This document shows positions 16,483-25,828 of a stretch of 64,000 nt of DNA, piece after piece. Each line of letters opens with the position of its first letter. The stretch's first letter is position 1. The notes below the pieces were generated by a model. That model was given only the letters and a program-made list of their open reading frames with translations, ran no database searches and was not told the DNA's origin. A program made the translations under genes and the position numbers. Origin of the DNA: Bacteroidales bacterium (GTDB lineage: Bacteria > Bacteroidota > Bacteroidia > Bacteroidales > GCA-2748055); contig JAGLOO010000048.1 of the NCBI GenBank assembly GCA_023138875.1, positions 1-64,000 of the forward strand, written 5' to 3'.

Positions 16483-18861
16483 TTAGAACTGAATACGGTA
16501 TAAGAACATCGGATAAAAGCCCTGCTGGTATACCTGGTAGATCTCACCGGTTTCCACATCTATCCCTTCCATAAAGAGACTCTGGTATCCGGTCAGGTTC
16601 TGGAAATCGATGGCCCACTCCTGACTGAACCGTTTGAAGTTCATCTTCAATCCAAGCCTCAGATCTGTCCTGAAATAATCATTGTACCTGTCCTGGTAAG
16701 CCCCGCTCCAATCCTTCACTTCACGGCCCTCCTCTATTGAGGCCTCCACATCGACAGGAACATAGCGCCTGCCCCCGGCAAGAACACCCTTTATATCAAA
16801 TGTAAGATATGTTTTTTTACCAATTCTTTTTTCATAACCTGCCAGGAGATTAAATACATAGTTCCCATTGAAAGCAGTGTTCCTGGGTTTCCCGTCACCT
16901 CCTTTGTATTTGGAATCGAATAGGGAGGTTGTAAAGAGGAAATAGTATCCTTTATTGAGAAATTTTTCTACTGTGAGTTCAATCCCATAATTATACCCTG
17001 TGCCCGTATTCTCGAGACTGTCTACCGTGCCAATGGCGAAAAAGTCACCGGCATTCACCATCGAAAACTCCCCGAATGAATTGCTTACCGGGATGTTGAA
17101 TAAGTACTGGTAATAGGTTTCTGATTTTAAACGGAAGTTATTACTAAACAGATGATCGTATCCCAATACCACATGGTGACTTTTTGTAAATCCCACGTTT
17201 TCATTGGTTCTGAAATATGTATCATTGAACTCATCATAAGTTTGATAAAAGTAAACAGATTTGGGCTGGATCTGACTGTGCAGACCATATCCCAGACTGA
17301 AAGTGTGGTTACCCCGGGGTTGCCAGGTAAGCGCAATCCTGGGCTCATAGGATATCTCCTGATTCAGGTTAAAGTATTGCGCATGAATACCGGCATAGCC
17401 TGTCAGCTGATTATTGAATGCATGCTGCCATTGTGCATAGGCACGTGCAAGTCCCAGTGTTCCGGATACATCAGAGGTTGTGATGAACTTGTTGTAATCG
17501 GGATGATTAATACTGTCTACATAGTCAATATAATAATGGTTCAATACAATTCCGAGACTGTAGTTGTTCTTAGCGTTCACTTTATGCCTGAACTGGGTGG
17601 TAACTGAAAACTTATTTTCAGCCTGGTTTTGTCTTACAAATGGTTCTACGATCCCCGTGTTTTTTTTGGTTGAATCCAGAACCGTTGTGACACTGGTCTT
17701 CTGATAGGATACAGTAGTTTTTAATCTTATCCTGGGGTTGAAAAAATAGGTGTTGGAGAGTCCGATCACACCCAGAGAAGATCCAAAATCTGTAGCTGTT
17801 CCTCGTGGATTATATGAGGTGCCTGTTGTGTCGGCCGGCTCTCTTCCCAGTTCTATAAAGCTTTTACCCCAGAGCCCGAAAACCTTCCAGCGCCCAATCT
17901 TTGTGCCCGGCAGGTCTACCAAAAAGGTAAGATCCTGGTACTGGGGAATGGCAGCACCCGTACCGAAATTGATGCCGATATTATTTAACAGGCCAAGGGT
18001 TGAATAGCGGTAGTTGGCTAGATAAGTAGCTTTCTGTGTTTTACCTACAGTGGCAAACGGACCTTCAATGCCCGCTTCAAAACCATTGAAACCGACCTGT
18101 CCGGTAAACTCATGCTTTCCTGAATTTCCTGAACGCATATTCAGGTCAAAAACACCCGCTGTGGCGTTCCCGAATTCTGCAGGAAATGCACCTGTAAGAA
18201 AATCGGAATTGGAGAGCAGGTTATTATTCACCATGCTGACCGGTCCGCCTGTGGTACCGATGGCTCCAAAATGATTGGGATTGGGAATTTCCACACCCTC
18301 GAGTCTCCACAGCACACCAATGGGTGAATTACCACGGATGATAATATCATTTCTGGAATCATTATGGGTCATCACACCTGCATAGTTGGCCACCATTCTG
18401 GCAGGATCGCCCAGACTTCCGGCAAATCTTTCTGTCTCTTCAACGGAGAATGTCCTGGAGCTAACCATGGCCATTTCGTTTTGTGCCTTATCCTTTCTTT
18501 TGGAATAACGAACGACCACCTCTTCCATATCCAGGACATTTTCATGAAGCAATACTTTTACCTGTGTCTCCTTCCCACTCGAAAGAAAAAAATTTGGAAT
18601 TACCTGGTTCGCATATCCAATATACCTGACTTCAATACTCTGCCGGCCCAGCAGGATATCTTCCAGTACAAATTGCCCATTCATATCTGTGGAAGTTCCG
18701 ATGATCGGATCAGAATCCAACAGGATCACGTTTGCACCAATCAGTGTATATCCTGTTACGGCATCAACCACCGTTCCGCGGATGTTCTGTGTAAATTGAT
18801 CCTGTGCAGTAATTTGAGTTATCAATATTGCGAGCAGGATGGTTAATACTATTTTTTTCAT
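16483..18861 (-). CDS. TonB-dependent outer-membrane receptor
   Basis: The 792-residue protein begins with a signal peptide (MKKIVLTILL to ITAQ), followed by a carboxypeptidase-regulatory-like beta domain (about 25-110; RGTVVDAVTGYTLIGANV), a plug domain (about 125-240; AEFGNATAGVFDL) and a 22-strand-type barrel ending in the aromatic FLYRIQF. It imports an unknown ligand with energy from TonB. There is no SusD neighbour, so a polysaccharide system is unlikely. The ATG at 18861 is preferred over an upstream in-frame start at 18891 because it begins the signal peptide. Confidence 0.92.
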   Translation of the reverse strand: MKKIVLTILLAILITQITAQDQFTQNIRGTVVDAVTGYTLIGANVILLDSDPIIGTSTDMNGQFVLEDILLGRQSIEVRYIGYANQVIPNFFLSSGKETQVKVLLHENVLDMEEVVVRYSKRKDKAQNEMAMVSSRTFSVEETERFAGSLGDPARMVANYAGVMTHNDSRNDIIIRGNSPIGVLWRLEGVEIPNPNHFGAIGTTGGPVSMVNNNLLSNSDFLTGAFPAEFGNATAGVFDLNMRSGNSGKHEFTGQVGFNGFEAGIEGPFATVGKTQKATYLANYRYSTLGLLNNIGINFGTGAAIPQYQDLTFLVDLPGTKIGRWKVFGLWGKSFIELGREPADTTGTSYNPRGTATDFGSSLGVIGLSNTYFFNPRIRLKTTVSYQKTSVTTVLDSTKKNTGIVEPFVRQNQAENKFSVTTQFRHKVNAKNNYSLGIVLNHYYIDYVDSINHPDYNKFITTSDVSGTLGLARAYAQWQHAFNNQLTGYAGIHAQYFNLNQEISYEPRIALTWQPRGNHTFSLGYGLHSQIQPKSVYFYQTYDEFNDTYFRTNENVGFTKSHHVVLGYDHLFSNNFRLKSETYYQYLFNIPVSNSFGEFSMVNAGDFFAIGTVDSLENTGTGYNYGIELTVEKFLNKGYYFLFTTSLFDSKYKGGDGKPRNTAFNGNYVFNLLAGYEKRIGKKTYLTFDIKGVLAGGRRYVPVDVEASIEEGREVKDWSGAYQDRYNDYFRTDLRLGLKMNFKRFSQEWAIDFQNLTGYQSLFMEGIDVETGEIYQVYQQGFYPMFLYRIQF

Positions 18862-18888
18862 GACGGTTTGGATTAAAAAATATATCAG

Positions 18889-18896
18889 CAAATCTA
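18889..18896 (-). promoter_or_regulatory. Possible -7 promoter element of the TonB receptor operon
   Basis: The minus strand reads TAGATTTG, matching TAnnTTTG, 27 bp before the receptor ATG. No clear TTTG lies 19-20 bp upstream, so the assignment is tentative. Confidence 0.35.
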
Positions 18897-18963
18897 GACA
18901 AGAAGTATCCGTTATAAAAAAAATGTTACTGAATGGGGAATTTACCCTGCTGAACGGGAAATT

Positions 18964-19623
18964 TTAAGCTATTACGTACCAGGTTAGCTTGTTTGCAATT
19001 TTGAGAAGTTTTTTATCCGGGGAGACTGCCACAGGATGTCCGACGGCTTTCATCACGTGGACATCAGTGATAGAATCACCATAATAGTATGCGTCCTCCG
19101 GATTATATCCATGGTCCTGGCAATAGGCTAGCATTCTGTGTTTTTTCTCCATGCCATATACCAGCTTTCCATCCGTGGTCCCGGTAAGGACGCTATTGTC
19201 CGTTTTCAGACGGGTGCAGATCACATCATCAAGGTTCAGGTGTTCGGATACAGGTTCACAGATGGGTGAAGAGGCAGATGAGAGCAGCACGTTAGCTGCG
19301 TTATTAGCACTGTGCTGTTCCATAGCCTCGAGGATTTCCTTCCGGATGGTTTCAACCAGGGAATGATTAAATACTTCCCTGCACAATTGCTTAACGGATT
19401 CTTCTGAAAGACCCTTCAGCCAGGAAAGCATGCGGTTGATGATCTTTGCGGGCTCACCAAGACCAAGTTTATAGATGATTGAAAGATATAACGCATGCCT
19501 GTATTGTTTCTCGCTCATGATGCCCCGTCTTCTGGCTTCCTCCACAAGATTTGTGGCGCTGTTGACCACAAAAATTGTATGGTCAAGATCGTAAAAGGCG
19601 ATGTATTTATATCTCTGTTTCAT
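18964..19623 (-). CDS. HAD-IB family phosphatase
   Basis: The 219-residue protein has HAD motif I FYDLDHT (residues 10-16), motif II LSSASSP (about 114), and motif III/IV with K..M and YYGDSITD. This is the phosphoserine-phosphatase-like IB class. It overlaps the diacylglycerol kinase-like gene by 4 bp in an operon with an acyltransferase. A phospholipid-linked phosphatase role such as phosphatidylglycerophosphate or lysophosphatidate phosphatase is therefore plausible but not shown. Confidence 0.82.
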   Translation of the reverse strand: MKQRYKYIAFYDLDHTIFVVNSATNLVEEARRRGIMSEKQYRHALYLSIIYKLGLGEPAKIINRMLSWLKGLSEESVKQLCREVFNHSLVETIRKEILEAMEQHSANNAANVLLSSASSPICEPVSEHLNLDDVICTRLKTDNSVLTGTTDGKLVYGMEKKHRMLAYCQDHGYNPEDAYYYGDSITDVHVMKAVGHPVAVSPDKKLLKIANKLTWYVIA

Positions 19624-20543
19624 TTAAAAAAGTGGTCTCCCGCAGGATTATAGATCATTTTTACGGCAGAAGGCACCACGGTAACGTCAAAGGCAGAATC
19701 AAAATATAGTTCTCCGTCCACATGAAATGGTACTTTTTTCCCAAAATCGATCATGAGTTTGTCGGTCTGGTAATAATCCACTTTTCTATCATCTATATGG
19801 GTGCCCTTTGGTACCATGGTGAGAATCTTCAAGCGTTGCAAAATATTTAGCTTTTTGATCATGCACACATCCAGCAAACCGTCATTGGCTATGGCTTTTG
19901 GGGTAAGGAGAAAGCTTCCGGCAAAGCGCCTCCCAATGGATATGGTATTGATGAAACAATCCGTCTCCCGGCTCTCACCCCTGGAGTTTATCGTTACGCG
20001 ACACTCGCGATATAACAACAGCGTTTTTAATATGTGCCAGATATATTTGCTTTTGCCGTTGCCAGCTGACACTTCACCCGGTTCCACATAATTTTCAGAA
20101 GCCACCTGGGCATCAAATCCCAGTCCCATGCCATTGAGGAAGTGCATCCCGTTCACCAAACCTGCATCCATGGGGGTGGTATTCTGCTTAAAAAAGATTT
20201 CCCAGTGTTCCTCGGTGAAACGGTCAGGAAATCCCAGGATCTGGATAAAATCGTTCCCGGTACCAGCGGGAATGATCCCAAGAGTTACTCCGGGTTTATT
20301 GATAAGGGGTTTTGATACCTCATTCATGGTCCCGTCACCTCCTACGGCTATAAAATGTGTAAAATCGCGTTCAAGGTATCTTTCCGATAACTCCGTGGCG
20401 TGTCCATGTTTCTCCGTAAGTACGATTTCTGCATCAAGTGACTGAGTAGATAAATGCTGTTCAAGTTCGGGAATGATATCCCTGCAATATCCATTCCCGG
20501 CAGTAGGATTCACGATATAGATCCATTTCTCTTTCTTTGCCAT
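19620..20543 (-). CDS. Diacylglycerol kinase family lipid kinase (YegS/DgkB-like)
   Basis: The 307-residue protein has the DAGK catalytic domain: NPTAGNG near residue 11, the signature GGDGTMNEV (about 74) and IIPAGTGNDF (about 93). The C-terminal beta-sandwich contains DGLLDVCMI and FHVDGE. It phosphorylates a lipid alcohol, probably diacylglycerol, at the inner membrane. The gene starts 1 bp after the plsC-like stop and overlaps the downstream HAD gene by 4 bp. Confidence 0.9.
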   Translation of the reverse strand: MAKKEKWIYIVNPTAGNGYCRDIIPELEQHLSTQSLDAEIVLTEKHGHATELSERYLERDFTHFIAVGGDGTMNEVSKPLINKPGVTLGIIPAGTGNDFIQILGFPDRFTEEHWEIFFKQNTTPMDAGLVNGMHFLNGMGLGFDAQVASENYVEPGEVSAGNGKSKYIWHILKTLLLYRECRVTINSRGESRETDCFINTISIGRRFAGSFLLTPKAIANDGLLDVCMIKKLNILQRLKILTMVPKGTHIDDRKVDYYQTDKLMIDFGKKVPFHVDGELYFDSAFDVTVVPSAVKMIYNPAGDHFFK

Positions 20544-20544
20544 A

Positions 20545-21267
20545 TTATTCCTCGTTTATGGATGCAGATTCGATCACATTACTGATCCTGTCGATGATTT
20601 CACTGTCGGAATCAGGGATCAATTCCCTGCAGTCAATCGGCTGATGTATGATAACAACAAGCTTTGATCCGAAATTGATGCGAAACCTGTTTTTTGGTTT
20701 CAACTTATAGAATCCATTCAGGGTAACAGGCAGGATATCATTTTCGGAGGCCCTGAGCAGATGTATAAATCCCCTGTAAAAAGAATTGAGTTTTCCATCA
20801 GGTGTACGGGTTCCTTCCGGAAAGATAGCCACTGTCCGGTATTTTGCCTTCTCCCTGAGATCCACCAGCATTTTTCTCGTATTTGTTATTGTGGTCAATC
20901 TCATAGGAATATAATCGGTCATTAAAAGCATTTGTTTAAATAAAGGAATGCGTAACAATCTTTCATGGCCAAACCATGATACATCGGGATAAAATGCCAT
21001 AATGGCTATGATATCAAACATACTTGCATGGTTGGCAAGGAGTATGTACCGTTCTCCTGTTTCTATATGCTGCTTTCCTTCAATGTGAAGTTTCTTCCCC
21101 ATGATGGGGAAAACAGATTTTGCCCAGAAGCCCATTAAATGCCGGATGCCATTTTTCCATTTTAGAAAAGCCTGTATCAGGATCAGGAAAACAATTACCG
21201 CAGTATAGGAATAAAGAAAAAGAGATACCGGAACAGAAATAATGGTATGAAGTCGGCGCTGAAGCAT
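20545..21267 (-). CDS. plsC: 1-acyl-sn-glycerol-3-phosphate acyltransferase (PlsC-like)
   Basis: The 240-residue protein has one N-terminal transmembrane helix, the acyltransferase motif NHASMFD (NHxxxxD, about residue 78) and the glycerophosphate-binding motif FPEGTRTPDG (about 145). It makes phosphatidic acid. It is first in a tight three-gene lipid operon with the diacylglycerol kinase-like and HAD genes. A related acyl-transfer role on another lipid is possible because Bacteroidota often carry several PlsC paralogues. Confidence 0.88.
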   Translation of the reverse strand: MLQRRLHTIISVPVSLFLYSYTAVIVFLILIQAFLKWKNGIRHLMGFWAKSVFPIMGKKLHIEGKQHIETGERYILLANHASMFDIIAIMAFYPDVSWFGHERLLRIPLFKQMLLMTDYIPMRLTTITNTRKMLVDLREKAKYRTVAIFPEGTRTPDGKLNSFYRGFIHLLRASENDILPVTLNGFYKLKPKNRFRINFGSKLVVIIHQPIDCRELIPDSDSEIIDRISNVIESASINEE

Positions 21268-21364
21268 TCCGGGAGGTTCAGGTTATCAGTTTGGGGCAAT
21301 CAGGCTTGGGTAAGATACGATTTTTTAGGTTTATGAAAACGGATTTTTAATTCCAGTCATTCAA

Positions 21365-21532
21365 TCATTTCTGGTCCGGACCAGTAACCACATAAAGACT
21401 GTCCTTCTCGATCGCCCGGTCCCGTACCTGCTCTTCCGGTTTTTTCCAGGGTTCAACCGTAACCAGAATTGCGGCGATGACAAGCAGGATGAAAGTAATA
21501 AGCCCGAATTGTTGCTTTTTGGATAATTGCAT
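21365..21532 (-). CDS. Small single-pass membrane protein
   Basis: A 55-residue ORF has a basic N-terminus (MQLSKKQQF), one hydrophobic helix (LITFILLVIAAILVTV) and a charged tail. No family is recognised. It is divergent from the phosphatase gene, whose preferred start is 30 bp away, and lies about 98 bp upstream of plsC on the same strand. Confidence 0.5.
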   Translation of the reverse strand: MQLSKKQQFGLITFILLVIAAILVTVEPWKKPEEQVRDRAIEKDSLYVVTGPDQK

Positions 21533-21562
21533 GGGACAAAATTACTTATTTTTATATTTCAT

Positions 21563-22432
21563 ATGAAGAATTACTGGTTCATTGGAGATTTACATGGGGA
21601 GATCAGCCTGCTGGACAGGCTGCTTGAAAATGTGTTGCGTTTTAGTCCTGAAGAGATTGTATTTGTGGGGGACTATATCGATCGGGGGCCTCATGCCAGG
21701 GAGGTGATCGATCGCATCATGGAACTGGAGGTTCCGGTGACCTGCCTTATGGGAAACCATGAAATGATGATGCTCAACGCCATGGAGGATATGGGGTATG
21801 GCCAGGGCTATAGCCCCATTGAGTTATGGTACTACAACGGGGGAGAAGCAACACTCCAGTCTTTCGGATTTACCAGTTTTTTCAATTTCCAATCCGACAT
21901 GGATTCCGTCTACCTGGATTTTTTTCACAACCTTAAGATGAGTCATGTTGTGGAGGTGGGCGACCGGCTGAAGGTACTTGCAACCCATGCGGGTATTTCT
22001 CCTGCAATCCCGCTGGAAGACCAGGTAAGCCTGGAGAATTACAATGCCCTGAACCGCTATCTGATGGAAAAGCACATTGATCCGGGAGATTCCTTTTTAT
22101 GGATCCGGGATACTTTCTTTAACAGCCCATCCAGCCTGTGGGAAGGTTACCTGGTGGTGCATGGACATACTCCAACCATGAAGCTGAAACGCTTTATTTC
22201 CTACAATGGTCAGAATCATTTTCTCTTTGTGGATAACGACCTCTGCATCAGAAAGGATGGGGAGAACGGGAAGATTGTATCCATCGATATTGATTCCGGC
22301 TCGGTGATCAGCGGGAGGTTAACCGGACTGGGATTCTTCATTGAAGACGAAGATGAAACTGTGAGGTTGCGCAGCATCACGGTATCCAGTGAGGAGATTT
22401 TTCCAAGGGACCTGGGGCCTGTTCAATGTTGA
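21563..22432 (+). CDS. PPP-family serine/threonine protein phosphatase-like metallophosphoesterase
   Basis: The 289-residue protein shows the full PPP/calcineurin metal-site series: GDLHGE (residue 7), GDYIDRG (about 38), GNHEM (about 66), THAGIS and VVHGHTP. This layout fits bacterial PrpA/PrpB-type phosphatases, which dephosphorylate proteins or hydrolyse dinucleoside polyphosphates. An upstream in-frame ATG at 21527 would overlap the divergent small gene; the ATG at 21563 starts the conserved part (MKNYWFIGDLHG). Confidence 0.87.
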   Translation: MKNYWFIGDLHGEISLLDRLLENVLRFSPEEIVFVGDYIDRGPHAREVIDRIMELEVPVTCLMGNHEMMMLNAMEDMGYGQGYSPIELWYYNGGEATLQSFGFTSFFNFQSDMDSVYLDFFHNLKMSHVVEVGDRLKVLATHAGISPAIPLEDQVSLENYNALNRYLMEKHIDPGDSFLWIRDTFFNSPSSLWEGYLVVHGHTPTMKLKRFISYNGQNHFLFVDNDLCIRKDGENGKIVSIDIDSGSVISGRLTGLGFFIEDEDETVRLRSITVSSEEIFPRDLGPVQC

Positions 22433-22473
22433 CCCGCTTGATGATGCAATCAGTTTCCGGGGAATGATTATTT

Positions 22474-23166
22474 TTGAACCTTAAATCTTTGATTTTGATA
22501 CCTGAAGGAATAAAAGTAATAGGCTTTGAGGCTGAGGAGAAATTCATTAAGCTTATTTCTGCGTACGGAGTGGAGGATGATATTGCCGGAACCCTGTTCA
22601 AAACAGAGATAGCGAATCTTGATCTGTACGGATATGGCATTAAGGCCTTTATGCTCTCGCTTGTGGAGTGTTCTATAAACATTACCGGCGGGACAGTTCG
22701 TTCAGACACAATCAGGGAGATCATCGGGATCGGGAAAGGAATGTTACAACGGCCCATCGAGTTGCTGGATGATGTGAAGCTGGTGCTGGAAAGGCTGGCT
22801 CCACATTATCGCCTGATTGTGGCTACAAAAGGAGACCTTCTGGATCAGGAAGGGAAGATGAGACGATCCAGTATCTCTTCCTTCTTCCACCACATTGAGG
22901 TGATGAGCGATAAGAAGGAACAACACTACATCCAGCTTCTTCATCACCTGGATATTGAATCCCGTGAGTTCCTGATGATAGGGAATTCTATAAAATCGGA
23001 TATCATCCCCCCGTTAAACCTGGGAGCATATGCCATCCATGTGCCTTACCATACTATCTGGGCACATGAAGAGGTGGATGAAGATCCCGATTCAAAGCAA
23101 TTTATCAGGGTGGAGCGTCTGCATGAAGTGCTGGATTTAATAAGAATTCCCGGGATTAACCATTGA
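22474..23166 (+). CDS. HAD-like hydrolase lacking the catalytic DxD motif
   Basis: About 220 residues match the HAD phosphatase fold: motif II VATKGD, motif III K in DKKEQ and motif IV IGNSIKSD. The N-terminus reads IKVIGFEAEEKFIKL where family members have GFDADDTLW and a further 10-15 residues before the same helix. The nucleophile Asp and general acid Asp are thus absent. No ATG start exists; a stop lies 9 bp upstream of the first TTG. An in-frame deletion of the active-site segment is the simplest reading, so it is inactive as a phosphatase and may be an early pseudogene. Confidence 0.65.
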   Translation: MNLKSLILIPEGIKVIGFEAEEKFIKLISAYGVEDDIAGTLFKTEIANLDLYGYGIKAFMLSLVECSINITGGTVRSDTIREIIGIGKGMLQRPIELLDDVKLVLERLAPHYRLIVATKGDLLDQEGKMRRSSISSFFHHIEVMSDKKEQHYIQLLHHLDIESREFLMIGNSIKSDIIPPLNLGAYAIHVPYHTIWAHEEVDEDPDSKQFIRVERLHEVLDLIRIPGINH

Positions 23167-23821
23167 AATTGCGAACGCGTTCAATGCGCATGGCAAAAGG
23201 TACATTGTCATGTGAGAACTCGTATTCAACGGCATGACTGCTTTCTGACCTGGAGAGGGCCTCAAACGCTGATTTTTTCAGGATGGAATCCAGTTCTGTG
23301 CTGAATTGTCTTTCAATCACCATGCGGATGGTGCCGTAGTAAAGCTCGGTGATCATAAATACCCTTCTGATTTTACCATCATATTCGCTCCAGCGTGTTG
23401 CTTTCATCTGCTCCAGGAACCGGTCGATCTTAATGCGCATCAGATCATCCATTTCGCGAACCTGTATATCTCCAAAGGTGAATTTACTGAGCTTTTCAGA
23501 CTTAAATTCACCGGTAATCATTCCTATTTTGGGGTGCTGAAGCTCATTCACAAATTCTGTATTCACATCCACAGTCCTGGAAGCAAGATGAGCTTTGAAC
23601 AGTGGTGTGTTGTGGGTCTCCTCCCGGAAGAATTCCCATTCGCTTTCATTGATCAAACCTGCATCCAGGAAAGCAGTATAAATGGTATTGGGCATGCCTT
23701 TTCTTGAAAACTCGGGTGCACCGAAGATGGGGTCCCACACAAGGTCGCCGGGGGTAATGCCTTCGTGTGATGCAGGGATGAGTTCAAGGTCATAAGCTGA
23801 TCTGAATTTTCTGATCTCCAT
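23156..23821 (-). CDS. Conserved protein of unknown function
   Basis: The 221-residue, soluble, charged protein has no signal peptide, membrane segment or recognised motif. It resembles cytoplasmic conserved Bacteroidota proteins. It is convergent with the HAD-like gene, overlapping it by 11 bp at the 3' ends, which supports the stop positions of both. Confidence 0.6.
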   Translation of the reverse strand: MEIRKFRSAYDLELIPASHEGITPGDLVWDPIFGAPEFSRKGMPNTIYTAFLDAGLINESEWEFFREETHNTPLFKAHLASRTVDVNTEFVNELQHPKIGMITGEFKSEKLSKFTFGDIQVREMDDLMRIKIDRFLEQMKATRWSEYDGKIRRVFMITELYYGTIRMVIERQFSTELDSILKKSAFEALSRSESSHAVEYEFSHDNVPFAMRIERVRNFNG

Positions 23822-23956
23822 GGCTCTAAGATTACAATTGTGGGTGAATCCTGACGATAATAACTAAAGATCAGGATTTTTTTGGTTCAACACAAGCAAA
23901 AACATTATCGAATTTCCAAAGAATTAGCTTAATTTGTGGCTTTTTATCGGAGCTGA

Positions 23957-24493
23957 ATGAATGTACTTGATATTATATTTCTTGTTCCAATGCTATTTGC
24001 TCTTTACCGGGGATTTAAGAAAGGAATGATTCATATGATTGCATCATTGCTGGCCCTTGTGCTGGGTATTGTGGGGGCCATTAAACTGAGGCCCGTTTTT
24101 GCAGCTTTGCTTGATTCCGTTTTCAATATTGCCCCCGGGCATATCAATATGATTGCATTTGCTGTTGCGTTTGTGGTCATAGTACTGGTTGTTCACATTG
24201 TTGCATTCCTTATGGATAAGCTGGTAAAGGCAGTAGCATTGAATTTTGTAAATCGCCTGCTTGGAATGGCATTTGGTGTGCTGGTAACCGCTTTTGTGAT
24301 CAGTATGATCCTGTGGCCCGTTAATCAGGTCAATGCTGAAAAGCAGATCATCAAACCAGAACATATTGAGGGTTCATTACTATATAAACCACTTTCAGCA
24401 TTCGCGCCGGCAGTATTTCCTTATTTGAAAAAGCAGGATTGGAAACAGTACGTTCCCAGGAAGAAGGACAATGAAGTGCCTGTTACAGCTTAA
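23957..24493 (+). CDS. CvpA family membrane protein
   Basis: The 178-residue protein has four hydrophobic segments in the CvpA layout, beginning with NVLDIIFLVPMLFALYRGF and followed by KKGM. In E. coli CvpA is needed for colicin V export and stress tolerance; the molecular role is unclear. The gene is 19 bp upstream of tyrS and probably co-transcribed with it. Confidence 0.82.
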   Translation: MNVLDIIFLVPMLFALYRGFKKGMIHMIASLLALVLGIVGAIKLRPVFAALLDSVFNIAPGHINMIAFAVAFVVIVLVVHIVAFLMDKLVKAVALNFVNRLLGMAFGVLVTAFVISMILWPVNQVNAEKQIIKPEHIEGSLLYKPLSAFAPAVFPYLKKQDWKQYVPRKKDNEVPVTA

Positions 24494-24512
24494 CATATAA
24501 CAGAAGAATAGA

Positions 24513-25817
24513 GTGGCAGATAAGAATAATTTTGTAGAAGAGCTTCAGTGGAGAGGGATGATCCACGACATCATTCCCGGAACAGAAGAGATGCTTGATA
24601 AGGAGATGGTTACTACCTATGTGGGGATCGATCCTACGGCCGACTCACTGCATATCGGGCACCTGGTAGGGGTGATGATGTTGAAACGTATGCAGCATGC
24701 CGGTCATCGTCCCATTGCCCTGGTCGGGGGTGCTACCGGAATGATCGGTGATCCAAGCGGAAAATCGCAGGAGCGCAACCTGCTGGATGAGAAAACGCTG
24801 AAGCAGAATCAGGAAGGACTGAGAAAGCAGATCTCCCGTTTTCTTGATTTTGAGACAGAAGCTCCCAACAGGGCCATTATGCTGAATAATTATGACTGGA
24901 TGAAGGGCTTTTCATTTCTTGAATTCATCCGGGATATCGGAAAGCACATCACCGTGAACTACATGATGTCCAAGGATTCCGTAAAAATGCGGTTGGGTGC
25001 TGATAGCAAATCGGGCATGTCGTTTACCGAATTTACTTACCAGCTGGTTCAGGGTTATGATTTTCTGGTTCAATACCGCGACTTCAAATGTAAACTTCAG
25101 ATGGGGGGATCCGACCAGTGGGGCAATATTTTAACCGGGACCGAACTGATCAGGCGCATCGACGGGGGAGAAGCCTTCGCACTTACCTGGCCGCTGATCA
25201 CCAAATCCGATGGCGGAAAATTTGGCAAAACTGAGGAGGGTAATGTGTGGCTGGCCCCGGCGCGGACTTCACCATACAAATTTTACCAGTTCTGGCTCAA
25301 TGTGTCGGATGAGGATGCGGAAAAGTACCTCAAAATATTCACCATGCTGGACAGGGATGAGATAGAGATACTGGTTGAGGAACATACAAAGGCACCTCAT
25401 ATGCGTGTCATGCAGAAAAAGCTGGCCGAAGTGGTAACAGTCATGGTACACTCACAGGAGGAATATGACATGGCCGTTGAAGCGTCAGGGATCCTTTTCG
25501 GCAAAGGTACCACAGAATCGTTGAGAAAGATCAGGGAGGATGTTTTCCTTGCTGTTTTTGAAGGTGTACCCCAGTTTGAGGTTCCTTCTGCAGACCTGGA
25601 TATGGATGTGCTTGAGCTTCTTGCAGTTGAGTCCGGTGTTTTTACATCCAAAGGAGAGGCCAGAAGGCTGGTGTCCGGTGGAGGGGTGAGCATCAATAAA
25701 GAGAAGATTACCAGTCCTGACCACAGGATTACAAAGGATGATTTCATAAACAACAAATATTTGCTTGTTCAAAAAGGTAAAAAGAACTATTACCTGATCA
25801 GGGTAAAAGAGTCATAA
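24513..25817 (+). CDS. tyrS: Tyrosine--tRNA ligase
   Basis: The 434-residue class I aminoacyl-tRNA synthetase attaches tyrosine to tRNA-Tyr. Visible motifs are the N-terminal [16 protein letters not shown] (HIGH type), [14 protein letters not shown], the tyrosine pocket [10 protein letters not shown] and KFGKTEEGN as the KMSKS loop. A C-terminal S4 RNA-binding domain spans about 365-430. The start is GTG; the next in-frame ATG would remove conserved residues [10 protein letters not shown]. Confidence 0.96.
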   Translation: MADKNNFVEELQWRGMIHDIIPGTEEMLDKEMVTTYVGIDPTADSLHIGHLVGVMMLKRMQHAGHRPIALVGGATGMIGDPSGKSQERNLLDEKTLKQNQEGLRKQISRFLDFETEAPNRAIMLNNYDWMKGFSFLEFIRDIGKHITVNYMMSKDSVKMRLGADSKSGMSFTEFTYQLVQGYDFLVQYRDFKCKLQMGGSDQWGNILTGTELIRRIDGGEAFALTWPLITKSDGGKFGKTEEGNVWLAPARTSPYKFYQFWLNVSDEDAEKYLKIFTMLDRDEIEILVEEHTKAPHMRVMQKKLAEVVTVMVHSQEEYDMAVEASGILFGKGTTESLRKIREDVFLAVFEGVPQFEVPSADLDMDVLELLAVESGVFTSKGEARRLVSGGGVSINKEKITSPDHRITKDDFINNKYLLVQKGKKNYYLIRVKES

Positions 25818-25828
25818 CAATCACTGTC

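Noticed and set aside
16467-16559. N-terminal extension of the LytS-type kinase
   Set aside because: It overlaps the TonB receptor 3' end in another frame, has no hydrophobic or conserved character, and ATG 16466 starts the protein well.
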